Origin: Adineta vaga
Lineage: Eukaryota; Rotifera
Direction: 5' to 3'
NCBI GenBank assembly: GCA_021613535.1
Contig: CP075494.1
Coordinates: forward strand, 1,054,001-1,118,000
Length of the DNA stretch: 64,000 nt
The stretch's first letter is position 1. The number at the start of each line of letters is the position of its first letter. Positions 11,098 through 22,917 of this stretch are shown piece by piece. The notes below the pieces were generated by a model. The model was not told the DNA's origin. It made no database searches and worked only from the letters and a program-made list of their open reading frames with translations. The position numbers and the translations under genes are program-made.

Positions 11098-11971
11098 TTG
11101 TATTAGATTAGTAATCATAAAACTTTTTAAAATATTGTACTTTCAAAAAAAGATTTTATATATAACTTCTCATCCTCTATGGAATCGACGTAATTCGATT
11201 TAAGACCTCATAATTACTTTCATCGGAAAATATGACCTTTGACCAATTCAAATGTTCATAACAGAACTTAATTTACGCTCGCTGTTGTGTAACAATTATT
11301 TTCGGTTTCTTTGGTGCCATATCGATCTTCTTATATTCTTACGTATTACATCGGAATGTACTTTGACATTTTCTTTTCATTTCTTCTCTTTGATGAAAGT
11401 GTATATCCGTATATGTTCTATCAGAACAATACGATTCATGATAGGAAGAAATAAACATAGGTGTAGGTTCCATCAACGTATATAATTTTCCCAGCAGACA
11501 TCTTCACACTAAAAATTTCCGGTGTTCATCGTTCCAATTGCTTCCAGATTGTATTACAAGGAAAATTTCAAGAACATTCTTCTCTCTTTATCATAAATAC
11601 ACAGATTACAGAAACTTTCGATTATATTATCGATAAAGAAGTTAACAAGACATGAAACTATTAGATATGAATGAGATACGAAGATATAGAATTAACTATA
11701 TTCATATCATATTGAGATTCAATAAATACATTTATATTATTCATACAATAAGTACAAAACTCTCTCACATGCATCTCTATATTCTTATATCAAAAATTGA
11801 TTTCCGTTATTTCATATAATTGGAATCAATTAAAGAGAAAAAACATTTGACAGAAAAATTTTCCTTGAAAGCACTATATGTGATTACTTTTTGCTCGGTG
11901 ATTTTCGAGTACAACATACAGTCGATTGTTATATTTATTTTTCAAACAGAAAGCCAAGAAATATCATTGAA
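11098..11971. other. Intergenic, nothing recognised
   Basis: Open frames at 11252-11485 and 11820-12014 lack recognisable features. The second is a shadow of the following gene's 5' region. No repeat seen. Confidence 0.55.
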
Positions 11972-13474
11972 ATGTTCATCGTTATTCTCATCTTGTTCAG
12001 TTCATCTTGCATAAGTTATACGTATCAAGATGTATCAATCGTTCGTTTAACTGACTTTGGTTATGTATTTGCGCCATTGAACGATTCCATGGGTCCTTTT
12101 CTTACTCTCACTGAAAAAACTGTTCTTCTGTGTCATTTGCAATGCAATCAAAGAATTGCTTGTCGAGTATTTGATTTTGATCAAGATACGAGTGAATGTC
12201 GATTATGGTCTGATGATTTAACAACTGGTATGCTGTCTCTCGTTCTACCATCAAAACCTCGATCAACAGTTGGCGCTATTCAAGTAACATCAAATACATA
12301 TGCTTCTATTCATAATCAACCATGTAATAAATGTGTTAACAGTCGTTATGAAATATGCGATCCAATTTCATTGACTTGTAAATGTCCGTCGATGACATTT
12401 TGGAATGGAAATTTATGTGTACCTCAACGATACTCATATCAATCATGTTCAACAATAGATAGTTGTCGACCAGATCTTCAATTCGAATGCAAAGATACTG
12501 GATGTAATTCTATTTATCAATGTTTAAATCAGACAAGTAAGAATTCTATTGAATAATACGTATAATTTTTCTAATCCTTTATTTATTGCTTAGATGTTGG
12601 TATAACTGTTGCTGGCTTTTGTAATGCGACCGCTGGTGGTGGAGTTCAAGGTTTGTCAGGTCCATGGGGTGTTTATGTTACATCGGATAATACACTCTAT
12701 GTAACTGATTATGATACTGGTCGAGTACAAGCTTATCCATCGTTGTCTCGTTCAGGAATAACGATAATGACGATCAGTGGAATTGTTGAAGATGTTTTTG
12801 TCGATACGATTGGATATGCTTACATGACTGCTTACACTCTCGGTAGTGTATTTGTTTCACCAACAAACACTACTCTTCCTATTTCTAAGACGTATTTATG
12901 TACTTCATCTTCAATAGCTTTACCTTATGGAATAGCTGTCGATCGTTATGGAAATATTTATATATCTGATTACTATTGTCATGTAGTCATGAAATGGACA
13001 CCAAATGCAACTACAGGTATTGTCGTAGCTGGACAACTCGGTATAGCAGGTATTAGCAATAATTTTCTTAGTGGTCCTAAGTTTATTTTTCTCGATGAAA
13101 TTAACTCAGCATTATATGTTACTGATTGTACTAACAATCGTATACAGAAATTTCTTTTGGGAGTGAGTACAACAGGTATTACAGTTGCTGGTATTAATGG
13201 ATATGGTTCAGGTCTAAGTCAATTGAAAATTCCAGCAGGAATTTGTGTATCACTCAAAGATCAATCGATCTATGTAGGTGATCAAGGTAATCATCGAGTG
13301 ATGAAATGGAAAGTGAATGCTACACAAGGTTCAATTATTGCTGGAAGTACAGGTGTAACAGGTAGTACATCTCTACTTCTTGATACACCAGGTGATGTTG
13401 CTCTTGATCCTACAGAAACATTTCTTTATGTGGCTGATTATGGTAACCATAGAGTTCAACGTTTCCGTCTATAA
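11972..13474 (+). CDS. Secreted Cys-rich NHL-repeat protein
   Basis: Two exons, 11972-12536 and 12594-13474, joined by a 57-nt GT-AG intron in matching phase, encode 481 residues. I chose the ATG at 11972 because it opens directly into a signal peptide (MFIVILILFSSSCIS). Residues about 20-110 look like a PAN/apple-type module (CHLQCNQRIACRVFDF). A short Cys-rich EGF-like stretch follows (CNKCVNSRYEICDP ... CKC), and exon 2 encodes an NHL propeller of about five to six units (YVTDYDTGRVQAY, IYISDYYCHVVMKW, YVGDQGNHRVMKW). The protein should be extracellular. This architecture is common in bdelloid gene families, but its ligand is unknown. Confidence 0.8.
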
Positions 13475-13756
13475 ATTCGATCTTCAAAATGTATTGAACT
13501 ATCTTTATGACTTTCAAACCGATTCTTTTATTCATTGTATTCATATTAATTATAATAAAAGTTGAAGGTGTGAGTGTGGAGAAAAGAATAACAACATTCA
13601 TAGCTATACACGCGCAAGTTCAAGATGTGTTGATATTTGATTATTTTCTTGTAATTGCATTTATTAATTAAATTTAAAAAGAGAAGATAACTACAAATTC
13701 AATGAATTAACTTCTTTATTTTTGATAAAATCTAAGGAGAAAAGAAAGCAAATTGC
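13475..13756. other. Intergenic with one GTGTGGG-type motif
   Basis: The space between convergent genes. GAAGGTGTGAGTGTGGAG at about 13564-13581 is a member of the intergenic G-rich motif family. Nothing else seen. Confidence 0.55.
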
Positions 13757-14080
13757 TTAAAAACGAAGGCCTTTCATAGCAGTAATAGCAAGAATAAATG
13801 TGGTAAAAATAGTATATCGACTAAAGACAATTGCAGCACCTGAAACACAAATAGCCATGGATTGCGATTGAGGACTAGCACAATCAGCTGGATATGTTTG
13901 CTTGCATTTAGTTGAACATGCATCATTTGCACATGATGGAATTGAAAGTAATGGTTTTTCAACCATTTTACATCCCACACCGACGCAACATGAACAGGAA
14001 CATTTTTCACCATCAGCGTTTGATATACATAATACGCCAATACAAACCAAAATGAGAAGAATTGAATTTGTTAAGTGCAT
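13757..14080 (-). CDS. Small Cys-rich secreted protein, possibly GPI-anchored
   Basis: An intact 107-residue frame. Residues 1-23 are a clear signal peptide (NSILLILVCIGVLCISNADG). The middle holds ten Cys, including the cluster CSCSCCVGVGC and CANDACSTKC. The C-terminus is hydrophobic (about residues 80-100) with only a short basic end, which fits a GPI-anchor signal or a tail helix. I recognise no named family. Size and spacing resemble many short invertebrate surface proteins. Confidence 0.6.
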   Translation of the reverse strand: MHLTNSILLILVCIGVLCISNADGEKCSCSCCVGVGCKMVEKPLLSIPSCANDACSTKCKQTYPADCASPQSQSMAICVSGAAIVFSRYTIFTTFILAITAMKGLRF

Positions 14081-14436
14081 TTTCTTAGTATAATCAAATA
14101 TGAGTAGATAGATTATGTATAGAAAATTTTTTGAATAACGTAGTCAAAAACATGTCTTTATATACAATGGGTTGTTAGGTATGATAAGAAAATTTATTTT
14201 CTCTAAAAGTAAATACATTTAAGAGAAAAATCTTGTATTTTTTGCTAAAATACGTCATTAGTTAGATGATTTTATTGTTTTACTCAAGAACTTGTTGATT
14301 TATTACATTGTTATCAGTAATCTTATGTTATTACACCACGTTGTGCAATATCGTTAAATCTTTAACAATCTCTCTCCCTCTCTCTGGTTTCCACGTAAAA
14401 ATAAAATCTTATTATTTGAATAAAGAAATTGAGTCA
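14081..14436. other. Intergenic, nothing recognised
   Basis: AT-rich spacer upstream of the small Cys-rich gene. A short TCTC-rich run lies near 14365-14388. Confidence 0.5.
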
Positions 14437-14890
14437 TTAAAATGAACAAGATTGATGAAATTGTTTTCGACGATATTGTATTTGAGGTAATTTTGTAGTA
14501 AGATAGATCAGTTTTTGTTCGATAAGTCTTTGTGATGAAGTAGAAAACGGCTTAAGATGTTTAGTAATCAATTGAAATTGGTTATTAAGTACATCAGTCA
14601 TTATTTTCATTATTTGTTCTAAACTAACTTCATAAGCTGCGTTTCAATTGCATCGTATTGTTTAAGTTCAGCTTTTAATTATTGCTGTTGGTTATTTAGT
14701 TTCTTACGGGCTTCGTGGATTCTTTTTACATCTGATTCATACATTTTACCGGAGAATTTATCAGTTCATCTACAATATCCGATTTAAATAAAGTAAATGC
14801 ACGTTGATACGGCGAAATGATCCAAATATTAAGTTCGGATTGGATACATTTTTGCATTAAATAACGATGGGTAATACAAAAAAAAAGAAA
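14437..14890 (-). pseudogene. Decayed fragment of a coiled-coil protein gene
   Basis: On the minus strand the sequence reads as a protein in pieces. One piece ends ISPYQRAFTLFKSDIVDEL. A one-base shift near 14750 leads to KMYESDVKRIHEARKKL, then a TAA in place of a sense codon near 14680. A further shift is needed before EVSLEQIMKIMTDVLNNQF, which runs to a stop at 14437-14439. The helical, charged composition suggests a coiled coil. No start or upstream exon is evident, so this is a relic. I do not recognise the parent family. Confidence 0.5.
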
Positions 14891-15172
14891 GACATAATAA
14901 AACATTATTATTTCCTTTTCAATTCAATTGAAATTTTCTTTCATGTTATTCGATAGAATTATATAATCTTTCGCACTCAAAAGGTTATACAGATAAATTT
15001 CAAAAAATGATTGTTGACTTTTTCATTACTTTTTGTTGTATCTTGTTTCATGAATGATAGCTTTCGTGCAAAATCTTCTGAATATAATCTTTAGAATGAA
15101 ATGATCATATTTCTGATACTTTAGTAGAGTAACTCAGTTTATTTATACATTCAATAATGAACAATTAAATAT
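14891..15172. other. Intergenic, nothing recognised
   Basis: AT-rich spacer between the coiled-coil relic and the hydroxylase-like gene, both on minus. Confidence 0.5.
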
Positions 15173-16017
15173 TTATTGATCAAATAAGACAAGACAACGT
15201 GTTTCAATACTTGTTTGTTGAAGTTCTGATATTGGTACATGATCATTAACAAATCCTGTATGAGCACAAAATCGAGCAACATTAAGATTGGAATCAAAAG
15301 TTTTAAAGATGAACATTTCATTTGATTTCATATTACTTAAATAAAACCAATTTTGTGTATTTTTAGGATTGTATGAGATTAAATATGATGAAGTAGCCGA
15401 GAAACTTGATTTTCGATTTTCTGCTGAATGAATATCTTTGTTAAGATCTAATGAATAATAATCACAAAGTGTTAAAGGATGTTTTGTAATAACATTTGAC
15501 CCTATTGGTCGCCAAATATTAATCAATATATATCGATTTTGCATACATTTTTTTGCTTGTTCTTCACCAAGAATTTCTTTCACTTTTTTCATACGCACCA
15601 AATTCATCAAAATCGACATGTGTATTATACGCCGGATTTTTATGATTTATATCACATTTATCGAGTGGACGTAATGGACCACGATGTCGAAATACATGAT
15701 TGAAAACAATAACTCGATTTGCACCAAGACGTTTCTTAAGCAATGCAGCTAGTTCTTCATAATAACATTCTTGTATTTCGCTATTATCGGGAAATTCATT
15801 TTGTATATGACCTTCATATTTTTGTATTTCAAAACCATGAGTATCAAGATCGAAATTTTTCTTTGTTTCATAAATCATGAATAATAATTTGAGTAGGTGT
15901 TAATATAAAATTTGCTAATGGTGATGATAAACTATAACTTAAATAGATCCATGGAGAAGAATCATCAATTGTATAATCAAAAAAATTCAATTCTGCTGTT
16001 ATATCACCACCATCCAT
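15173..16017 (-). pseudogene. CmcJ/AsaB-like hydroxylase family protein, two frameshifts
   Basis: Three consecutive minus frames (16017 to about 15880, 15878 to about 15595, 15595 to 15173) form one protein of about 280 residues if two extra single bases, near 15880 and 15595, are ignored. The segments join without loss: TAELNFFDY at the start, then HRGPLRPLDK and NTHVDFDEFGA, then INIWRPIGS, LTLCDYYSLD and NWFYLSNMKSNEMFIFKTFD. This order is typical of the CmcJ/NvfI/AsaB (GA4-desaturase-like) family of putative oxygenases, best known from fungi and bacteria. I placed the start at the Met before DGGDITAEL. Whether the breaks are real decay or assembly indels cannot be told here. Confidence 0.7.
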
Positions 16018-16554
16018 CAATGAATAAATGTAAGAGAGAGAAAAGAAAAGAAAAGAAATTCGTCTTATCGTCATAAAATATAATACACACATCTTATATT
16101 TCACATGAATTCTTTGTTTTCTTTGATGACATCATCTTATGAAAATAATAAAAGGAATCGAAATTAAACAACAGTTCATCAATATCACCAATGAAAGTTT
16201 CCCAGCGTTTGATCTTCAATCTTCTTGAGCGTATGTATTGATAGGGTAAGAGGAGATAAAAAAATTTCTCACATTCTCATTCACTCACACCCTCAAATTC
16301 GTCTGTATGTCCGGCGCCTGATTGGTCAATTTGTACAACCGATCAGATTTCAGCATTATAAAATCAAACAATAAATGAGTTCCTAAAGATATAACTATAG
16401 TTTGGGTGGACTACTGATGAGAGTGTGGATGTGGGTGTTGGATCTGTTTGAAAGAGTGCGCGTTTATAGTGTGTATAGTCCCTTACAGGATTGAGTCGAG
16501 CGTATTGGTCTAAGGGATCGATGTGTTACTTGTTTGACCAGATAAATTTGAATG
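16018..16554. other. Intergenic with C-rich and G-rich motifs
   Basis: CACTCACACCCTCAA at about 16283-16297 and GAGTGTGGATGTGGGTGTTGG at about 16420-16440 are opposite-strand versions of the intergenic motif, about 120 bp apart. No gene seen. Confidence 0.55.
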
Positions 16555-18602
16555 TTAGGTACGCCATTGTATAAGTATGAGTATCTTCTCACAACGTAAA
16601 CTGTAAACATGACCAACATTTGTGCTGAATCGAATTTGTGGATATACGGAAGGGAAATAAGTTGGTACATTTGGATATACGATCACGACTACTCCAGTAA
16701 ATTTACCCTTCTCTTTATCATAAATCCATTTATCAAGAAGATTCACTGGTATTGGCTCATAATCTAGATTAGGATAAGGTGAATAATTCAAACAAACAAT
16801 TGCTTGATTTGTACTAAATGGCTTTGATAATTCATTATAGTCGAAATGTATTAATTGTTTTGATTTGAAATTGATATCTTCTAAACCGAGTTGTAAAAGT
16901 TGATCTTTTGTTTGTTTAATCAGCGATTCCTGATAAGCTGCTGTATAAACGAAAGAGAGATTCTGATGCCATTTAACATCTTGTTTATGACCTGATGTAT
17001 CGATAAAAACAACAGATGATTCTATACGATTTCGAATTTGTTCCAACGATGTATAAATCGATATATGTTGTGAAAATCGGTCCAATTCTCCATATACCAA
17101 AATATAATTTTGCTTAAATTCGAAAACTAAGATAATAGCTGATTCATGTAGTGTAGTTATTTTACTTTTCACATAATCCGTAAGAGAATATTCGAGGTAA
17201 ACGTTCGGACCTTCTTTTTTCAGCTGCTTAGCGAAGTCAGAAACATAAAAAACATCTCGCTCAGATTGTATATAAATGCGAAGATTGTTTACAGGACCCA
17301 CAAGTTCTTGAAGACATCCTTGAACGAAATGTCTTGGATATCCTTGTAGAATGCTGTTGTTATCTTTCCAATAGTCATCAACATATTGCTCAATAAATTG
17401 TTGAACAATTGAGGATGTGACCGTTTCAATATTTTCTTTAATCAAAAGTGGAGTTAGATTTAAACAGTCAACATTCCATAAAAGTTCTGTATTTTTTATA
17501 TAAAATGAGTGGACCATGGGATCATTGAAATTGCTTTGGGGCACTATCAAACGTTTACCACGTAGAAACTTTGTGATATAGTTAGAATGAAGCCAGTTTA
17601 TTTGATTTGTTCTTGGAAGTGGATAAAAGTTCGGTTGCTTGGGTAGTTTTTGATGTAGATCAACAAATCTAGCATATGAACACTCCATTGAGTGCCTTCG
17701 AACAAATTACATACAATTGGTCTTGCTTCTTTTTCTATGATTAAATATCCATTACACATAGTACAATGACCATTAGCATAATCCATATCGACTTTTGTAT
17801 GAACATAATCAATTAAACCGAGTGAATTTAATTTATCAATGGTTGGTGTCATATGATGAGTATCATACGCCATAAATACACAGCATGGAATGTGTGGACA
17901 TTTTTGTAAACTATCAACAAAATGAATTTTTTCGAAAGAAAGAATTTCTGAATATGGATCATAAACATTTATATTATGGATTCTATTGAAAAATTCCATT
18001 TGAAATATTTCAAGATTATTCGAAGCAGATGATTTTCCTGTGAGCTCTTGAGATAAACAATTAATTAAATCAGATGCATTTTCTTCACTTATATAACTAA
18101 ATATGGGTATTATACACCACTTTGTTTCATCTTCATTTATCTTAAAGACTACTAAATCAAGTTCTTTATATAACGTGTCAATAGAATAAATGATAGCTTT
18201 GGGAAATAAATATTGTATCAAATGTAAATGTCCTGTCTCGAATGCACCACCATAATCAATGATAACTGGTGTTGAATCAAACGTCCATTGATTAATATGA
18301 TTTAGAGTTTCGACAAGTTTCTTAGTATTGAAATTGCCTGATGATACTTCCCATGTTGAATAAAATAATTGACGATATAAAAGTATTGCCTGTTCGAATG
18401 TATGGTCCAGTAGACAAACAGTCTTTGGAAATGTATCAGCACATCTTGGTACAATTAATTCTCGATTTGGTAATCGATGAAAGTTATCTAATTTTCGATA
18501 AACATCAGTACTAATAAGAATCTCATCCGTTTCAATATCGATTGTTAATGGCAATGATTCAGAAGAAGGATATAAAACCAGAATATTATTATCCATCATC
18601 AA
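16555..18602 (-). pseudogene. Large protein of unknown function, one frameshift
   Basis: Two minus frames, 18602 to about 17690 and about 17690 to 16555, abut in a way that suggests one gene of about 670-680 residues. The first ends near FEGTQWS just as the second begins at CSYARFVDLHQKLP, and one lost base would join them. The N-terminal half has mixed alpha/beta composition (TPVIIDYGGAFETGHLHL; CCVFMAYDTHHM; a CTMC pair). The C-terminal half includes IILVFEFKQNYILVYGELDR and NLDYEPIPVNLLDKWIYD. There is no signal peptide or membrane helix, and I do not recognise the family. It is also possible that these are two separate overlapping genes. Confidence 0.5.
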
Positions 18603-19190
18603 TATTTTACTAGAGACAAAATATCAGTGCGTTAGTGAAATAGTTGTTACAATAATTTATTGTTAAATGATGTTGCGCTTTTTTTCTTTTTTTCCCACTT
18701 TTTTTCTTAGATTTCACTTTTTCCCACTTATTTTTTCTCTTTTTCTGTTCTGTTATCATCTTGAGGGTGGGTGTGGGCGTTGATGAACATGAGATACGCA
18801 AATTCACACCGTCAAAATTGAAATTGAACCAAGATTTTAACATTGACAAAGATAATAAAAAAGTTTAGTTGAAGTATCAATATATGATGCAATATTTAGA
18901 GATTCAATTTTGAGACAATCTAATTTATTCTTGACATGATCATCTTAATTATGATGAATACAAGGTTCTAACTATTGCGGAGTTCCATCTAGAATATTTC
19001 CTAGATAAACTTTTGCTTTGCTTAATGAAAAAGATTTTTTAAACTGAATTGAGTTGCCCAATACATTTGTCGCAGTCATATTCTTGAAAATCAATAACAA
19101 CTTGAAGGTGTGAGTGAAATGGATGTGTAAATATTCTACTCAGATTTCGATATTTTCAAATTTTATTTCAATAATCAAGAAAATCTATTT
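18603..19190. other. Intergenic with two G-rich motifs
   Basis: TTGAGGGTGGGTGTGGGCG at about 18761-18779 and CTTGAAGGTGTGAGTG at about 19103-19118 belong to the intergenic motif family. The Lys-rich open frame at 18610-18849 crosses simple T-rich sequence and is not convincing. Confidence 0.55.
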
Positions 19191-20513
19191 TTATTCTATT
19201 CGTTGTTTATGTAACCAATGGTTATTTGATGATAATGATCTGAAATAATATTAAAAATCAATGCTATTAAAGAAGAAAAATGAAACAAACTTTTCTTGAT
19301 CACCATCATCTTCTCTAACATCGCCAGATCGAGATAAACAACCAAAAATTGCATTATGAAGTACTTTAAGTATCAACTAAACAAAATATTTAAGAAATTC
19401 TATTTTTTCAAGATAAATCTTCTTACAAAAAACCAATAAATATTTAAAATAAACAATATCCATAGCATTATATTGAATGGAATATAAAGATGAAGACCTC
19501 GATCTAATGTACGATAAACAGCAACAACTCCAGTTGAATAAAGAACTTTTAAAGGAAACCAATACAATCGAAAGACAAACCTTTAATAAAAACAAATTCT
19601 TTTCTTTTCCGAAATTTAAAAGAAAATGATTTTAATTTTACCAACAAATAACAAATATAGTAAAACCAATATAAGATATTTGTTCCCATCGTTTATCTTG
19701 TTTTGTATTAAGATAACGAATAATTTTTGTTATTTCAAGCCAAATATCCGCAATATCATGACAAAACAGAACTAATAAACCAACTCTATGATAACTTTAT
19801 TAAGAAAACAAAATTCATTGTAGAAAAACAATTAAATAAATTTACCGTATGGCATAAGAAACAAAAATCAATATTGTAGTGATAATATGATGAAGAATCA
19901 TAATATAGAAATCTTTCCGTTTTGAATCCAAATAAATTGTTGCATAAACTGAATGAATATAAAATCCACATTGAATAAAATAAAGAATTTTTATATTAAA
20001 TGGAACAAACATTCCAACTGACCAATCTAAATAAAGAAAATTTTGCTAATTATAGAAAAAAACCAAATCTAAAAGTATTCTTTTACTATCCCAAACTAAA
20101 TATGGTTCATCAAAATAATTATAACGATATTTAACTAAATAGAAACAATAAGACCATGAACAAGTATAGAAAAGAAATTTCCATGTGGATTCAGAAAATT
20201 TTTTCTCATTTTGAATTGTTAATTGAAACCATGTGATAAGTTTCTATGAAAGAAGAATGAATTCTTGTGAGATTTTAATGAAACAAACCAGAGATAAAAT
20301 CGATTGAAATAAATATCGAATTAAAGTAAAGAAAAATGAAATGAAAATTATACTGAAAATATCGAATAGATTAAAACTAAATAATTCAATTGAATTGTAC
20401 ACAATTTCTTTGGATAAGATCTCATCATTTGTATAATACCAAATAATTGTATTCCATAAATCGATAAATAGATTTTGATAAGATGGTGATAGAGAATATC
20501 TTTTATTCAACAT
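19191..20513 (-). CDS. Ceramide synthase (LAG1/TLC family)
   Basis: Seven exons on minus: 20289-20513, 20087-20243, 19846-20026, 19642-19794, 19427-19580, 19291-19376 and 19191-19239. All junctions are GT-AG with consistent phase and give 334 residues without a stop. The Lag1p/TLC signature is present: HH at about residues 173-174 (MILHHIITT), RYHRVG, and HD at about 200-201 (LFCHDIADIWLE), with several membrane helices on either side. The acidic tail (SGDVREDD) is typical of animal ceramide synthases. The enzyme N-acylates sphingoid bases with acyl-CoA in the ER membrane. No homeobox-like domain is present before the TLC domain. The small open frames seen here are single exons or intron read-through of this gene. 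Confidence 0.88.
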
Positions 20514-20717
20514 TTTATCTTAAAAGGAAAACAAAAGTGTACCTATGTAACTTGAAAAGAAGGCCTTTTTTTATTTTGTTTTATTCTCAATGAAATAAAC
20601 GAATGATGCTGGCGTGATCGAATCGACAATAGAATGAAGAATTCAAAGAAAAAAAGTTTTGTGATTACAATTGTTTAACATTCATTCAATAGAATAGAAA
20701 GAAAAAGTGCTCATTGT

Positions 20718-20777
20718 CATGGTTTATAAAAGCATGACTCATTCACTTCAAATGCAGTTATGTTTTTATAAACCATG
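20718..20777. repeat. 14-bp inverted repeat (hairpin)
   Basis: CATGGTTTATAAAA at 20718-20731 and TTTTATAAACCATG at 20764-20777 are exact inverted complements separated by 32 nt. The hairpin lies between the divergent ceramide synthase and GPCR genes and next to a dispersed repeat fragment. Confidence 0.7.
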
Positions 20778-20799
20778 AGAAAATCAGTACTATTAAACT

Positions 20800-20895
20800 T
20801 AAAACTTGAACACGTCAGAAACTGTGTATACAAAGACGCTCATGGGTCGCGTGTCGCACCCCCACCGCGTGATGCTAATATAAAAGATGTTATTT
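20800..20895 (-). repeat. Dispersed repeat copy (uninterrupted)
   Basis: Read on minus, this stretch matches the sequence that flanks the foldback element at 59-60 kb. It shares TTTTATATTAGCATC, CGCGACCCATG, GCGTCTTTGT and ACACAG followed by TCTGA, with some internal differences. Here there is no foldback insertion between ACACAG and TCTGA, so the copy represents the empty site. Confidence 0.65.
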
Positions 20896-21561
20896 TGCAA
20901 TTTGGTTGTAATGATGACACTAATTTTACTCTTGATTATCGATATATTCATTTACAGCTAATGCAAGTATTTAGTATTGCATTAACTTCTTTTCGTAATC
21001 GATTTCTTACTTAAACTTTTGCAATCGAATAGAATGAAAAAGAAAGAAAGAGTTCCGCATATATAAGTATTTATAGGATATATGGATGTGGGCGAAAGTT
21101 ATATTTCTCGCATAACTATTAATAAATGCATTAAATCTTTCAGAAAAGAATAAATCTCTTTCAAATTTTTCTTTCATTATCACTTTTTTCGATATATATA
21201 AATCTATAAAAAGTTAATAGCAAGAAAGATATCAATCAAATCATATGTTATTGATACAATCTAATAAAAAAATGAGTTATGTGCATTTTTAACGTTCTTT
21301 TGATCCCGAGAGATTGTATTACAATTTGCATTCTTTCAGAAAAACATTCATATGGATAGTTAATCAAGAAAAGAACGGAGAAAAAAAGACAGAAAAACAG
21401 TTGATTACCATCATTTGCGCTTTCCTAACGATTGAAGAGTCTTCTTAATACTATCGATATATCATTGTAATTATCAATAACTACCGAATATTTTGCATCC
21501 ATATATAATCTATATTTCTACTGTGTTTTTTTCTTAAAATGACATAAAAAATCCAATAGAT

Positions 21562-22708
21562 ATGAAATTATTTTCATTAACAACGAATCTTACGATTATG
21601 AACATACAATGGCAAGTATATGCAATTGGTTTTGTCTTATTATTATTATGTTTACTAACAATATTAGGAAATTTATTAATAATATACGTTATTATTCGTG
21701 AAAATACTTTACATACATCAACATATTATTATATCGCATCATTAGCTTTTGCTGATCTTTTAGTTGGATTAATTGTCATGCCAATTGCGTTTGTATTTGG
21801 AATGATCAATGATAAATATTGGTTATTTCTAGAACATTTAAAATTTCTATGTAATTATTGGCATTCAATGAGCATTTTCATTTGTACAGCATCGATTTTT
21901 GCTTTATGTACGATTGGATTAGATCGTTATATGGCAATTACAAAACCAATTGAATATCCAAATTTATTTATATCAAAAAAATGTTTTTATATATTATTTA
22001 ATATATGGATAAGTTCAGCAATCATTGCATTTCCAGCTGTGAATTTGTTCGGAACAATTGAAGATATTTCTCGTATGTAAAGAAAGATATTTTAATAAAT
22101 TAGATTCATTTTTTTTTATAGAACAATCATTAAATCAAACAATCTTAACATCTTCAATATCATTTAAAGAATGTGAATTTCCAACTAATCCTTATTATAT
22201 ATTATTCACTTCAATTCTATCATTTTATTTACCATTTATTGTGATGATTTATGTTTATATTAAAGTGTATTTAGCAGCAAAAAAACAAACCATTGCACTT
22301 CATTCTGGTTATAAACATCATACTTGAATAAAATCTGATAAAACTGAACGATTATCATCGGATTTTATAATAGTTCGTATTCATCAAGGAAAATATCAAA
22401 ACCCAATGATCAAAAATAAAAACTTTTCTAAAGATCAAAAAGCAACAAAATTCATTGGACTTATTATGGGTACATTTGTTTTTTGTTGGTTACCTTGTTT
22501 TGGATATTTGTTATTAAGTGGAGTATTTTCTATTCGTTTAAAAGATGAACATGATCACGAACTTTTATTTCGAATATTTTCATGGCTTGGATATACCAAT
22601 TCTGCTTTGGATGTTCTTGTTTATATTTCTACTTCGAAAGAATTACAAACGACATTATTAAAATTATTTGTATCACGTAGATTTCGACATGTACATTTAA
22701 ATAATTAG
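21562..22708 (+). pseudogene. Class A GPCR, aminergic-like, with in-frame TGA
   Basis: Exon 1 is 21562-22072 and a 49-nt intron follows. Exon 2 runs from 22122 to 22708 in one frame, interrupted by TGA at 22325-22327. Seven helices are present. Motifs include DRY (LDRYMAITKP), a TM6 CWLP (FCWLPCFGYLL) and a TM7 NSALDVLVY. The TM3 region resembles biogenic-amine receptors (YWHSMSIFICTASIFALCTIG), but the position of the amine-binding Asp holds Ser. The TGA lies in the third intracellular loop, the most tolerant part of the receptor. Alternatively 22308-22373 (66 nt, GT...AG) could be spliced out in frame, which would remove the stop. A T-rich AATAG lies just before the ATG. Confidence 0.75.
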
Positions 22709-22917
22709 AATATCTTCGCTTATTTTATTTCAATATTTTACGAAAAGACGATATAGGAAGAATAAAACATGTGAATAATTTCGCGAGAATTTATTAAGAA
22801 AGATATGAAGTTGAAAATGTTTTATTATAATCAACTAAGACTTGGCGGCACCAGGTTATCCACTAAAACAAAAATCATTCTATTCCACACTGTTCTGACA
22901 TCGAGAAATAGAAATAA

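Larger units (their letters stand above)
20514..21561. other. Intergenic with hairpin and dispersed repeat
   Basis: Contains a 14-bp perfect inverted repeat (20718-20777) and a dispersed repeat fragment (about 20800-20895), both listed separately. The open frame at 20775-21014 runs through these repeats and is not a likely gene. GGATGTGGGCG at about 21082 is a weak member of the G-rich motif family. Confidence 0.55.

Noticed and set aside
18610-18849. 79-residue Lys-rich open frame on minus
   Set aside because: It runs through T-rich simple sequence and lacks any feature of a real protein.
20775-21014. 79-residue open frame on plus
   Set aside because: It crosses a hairpin and a dispersed repeat; the better frame of that repeat is on the other strand.
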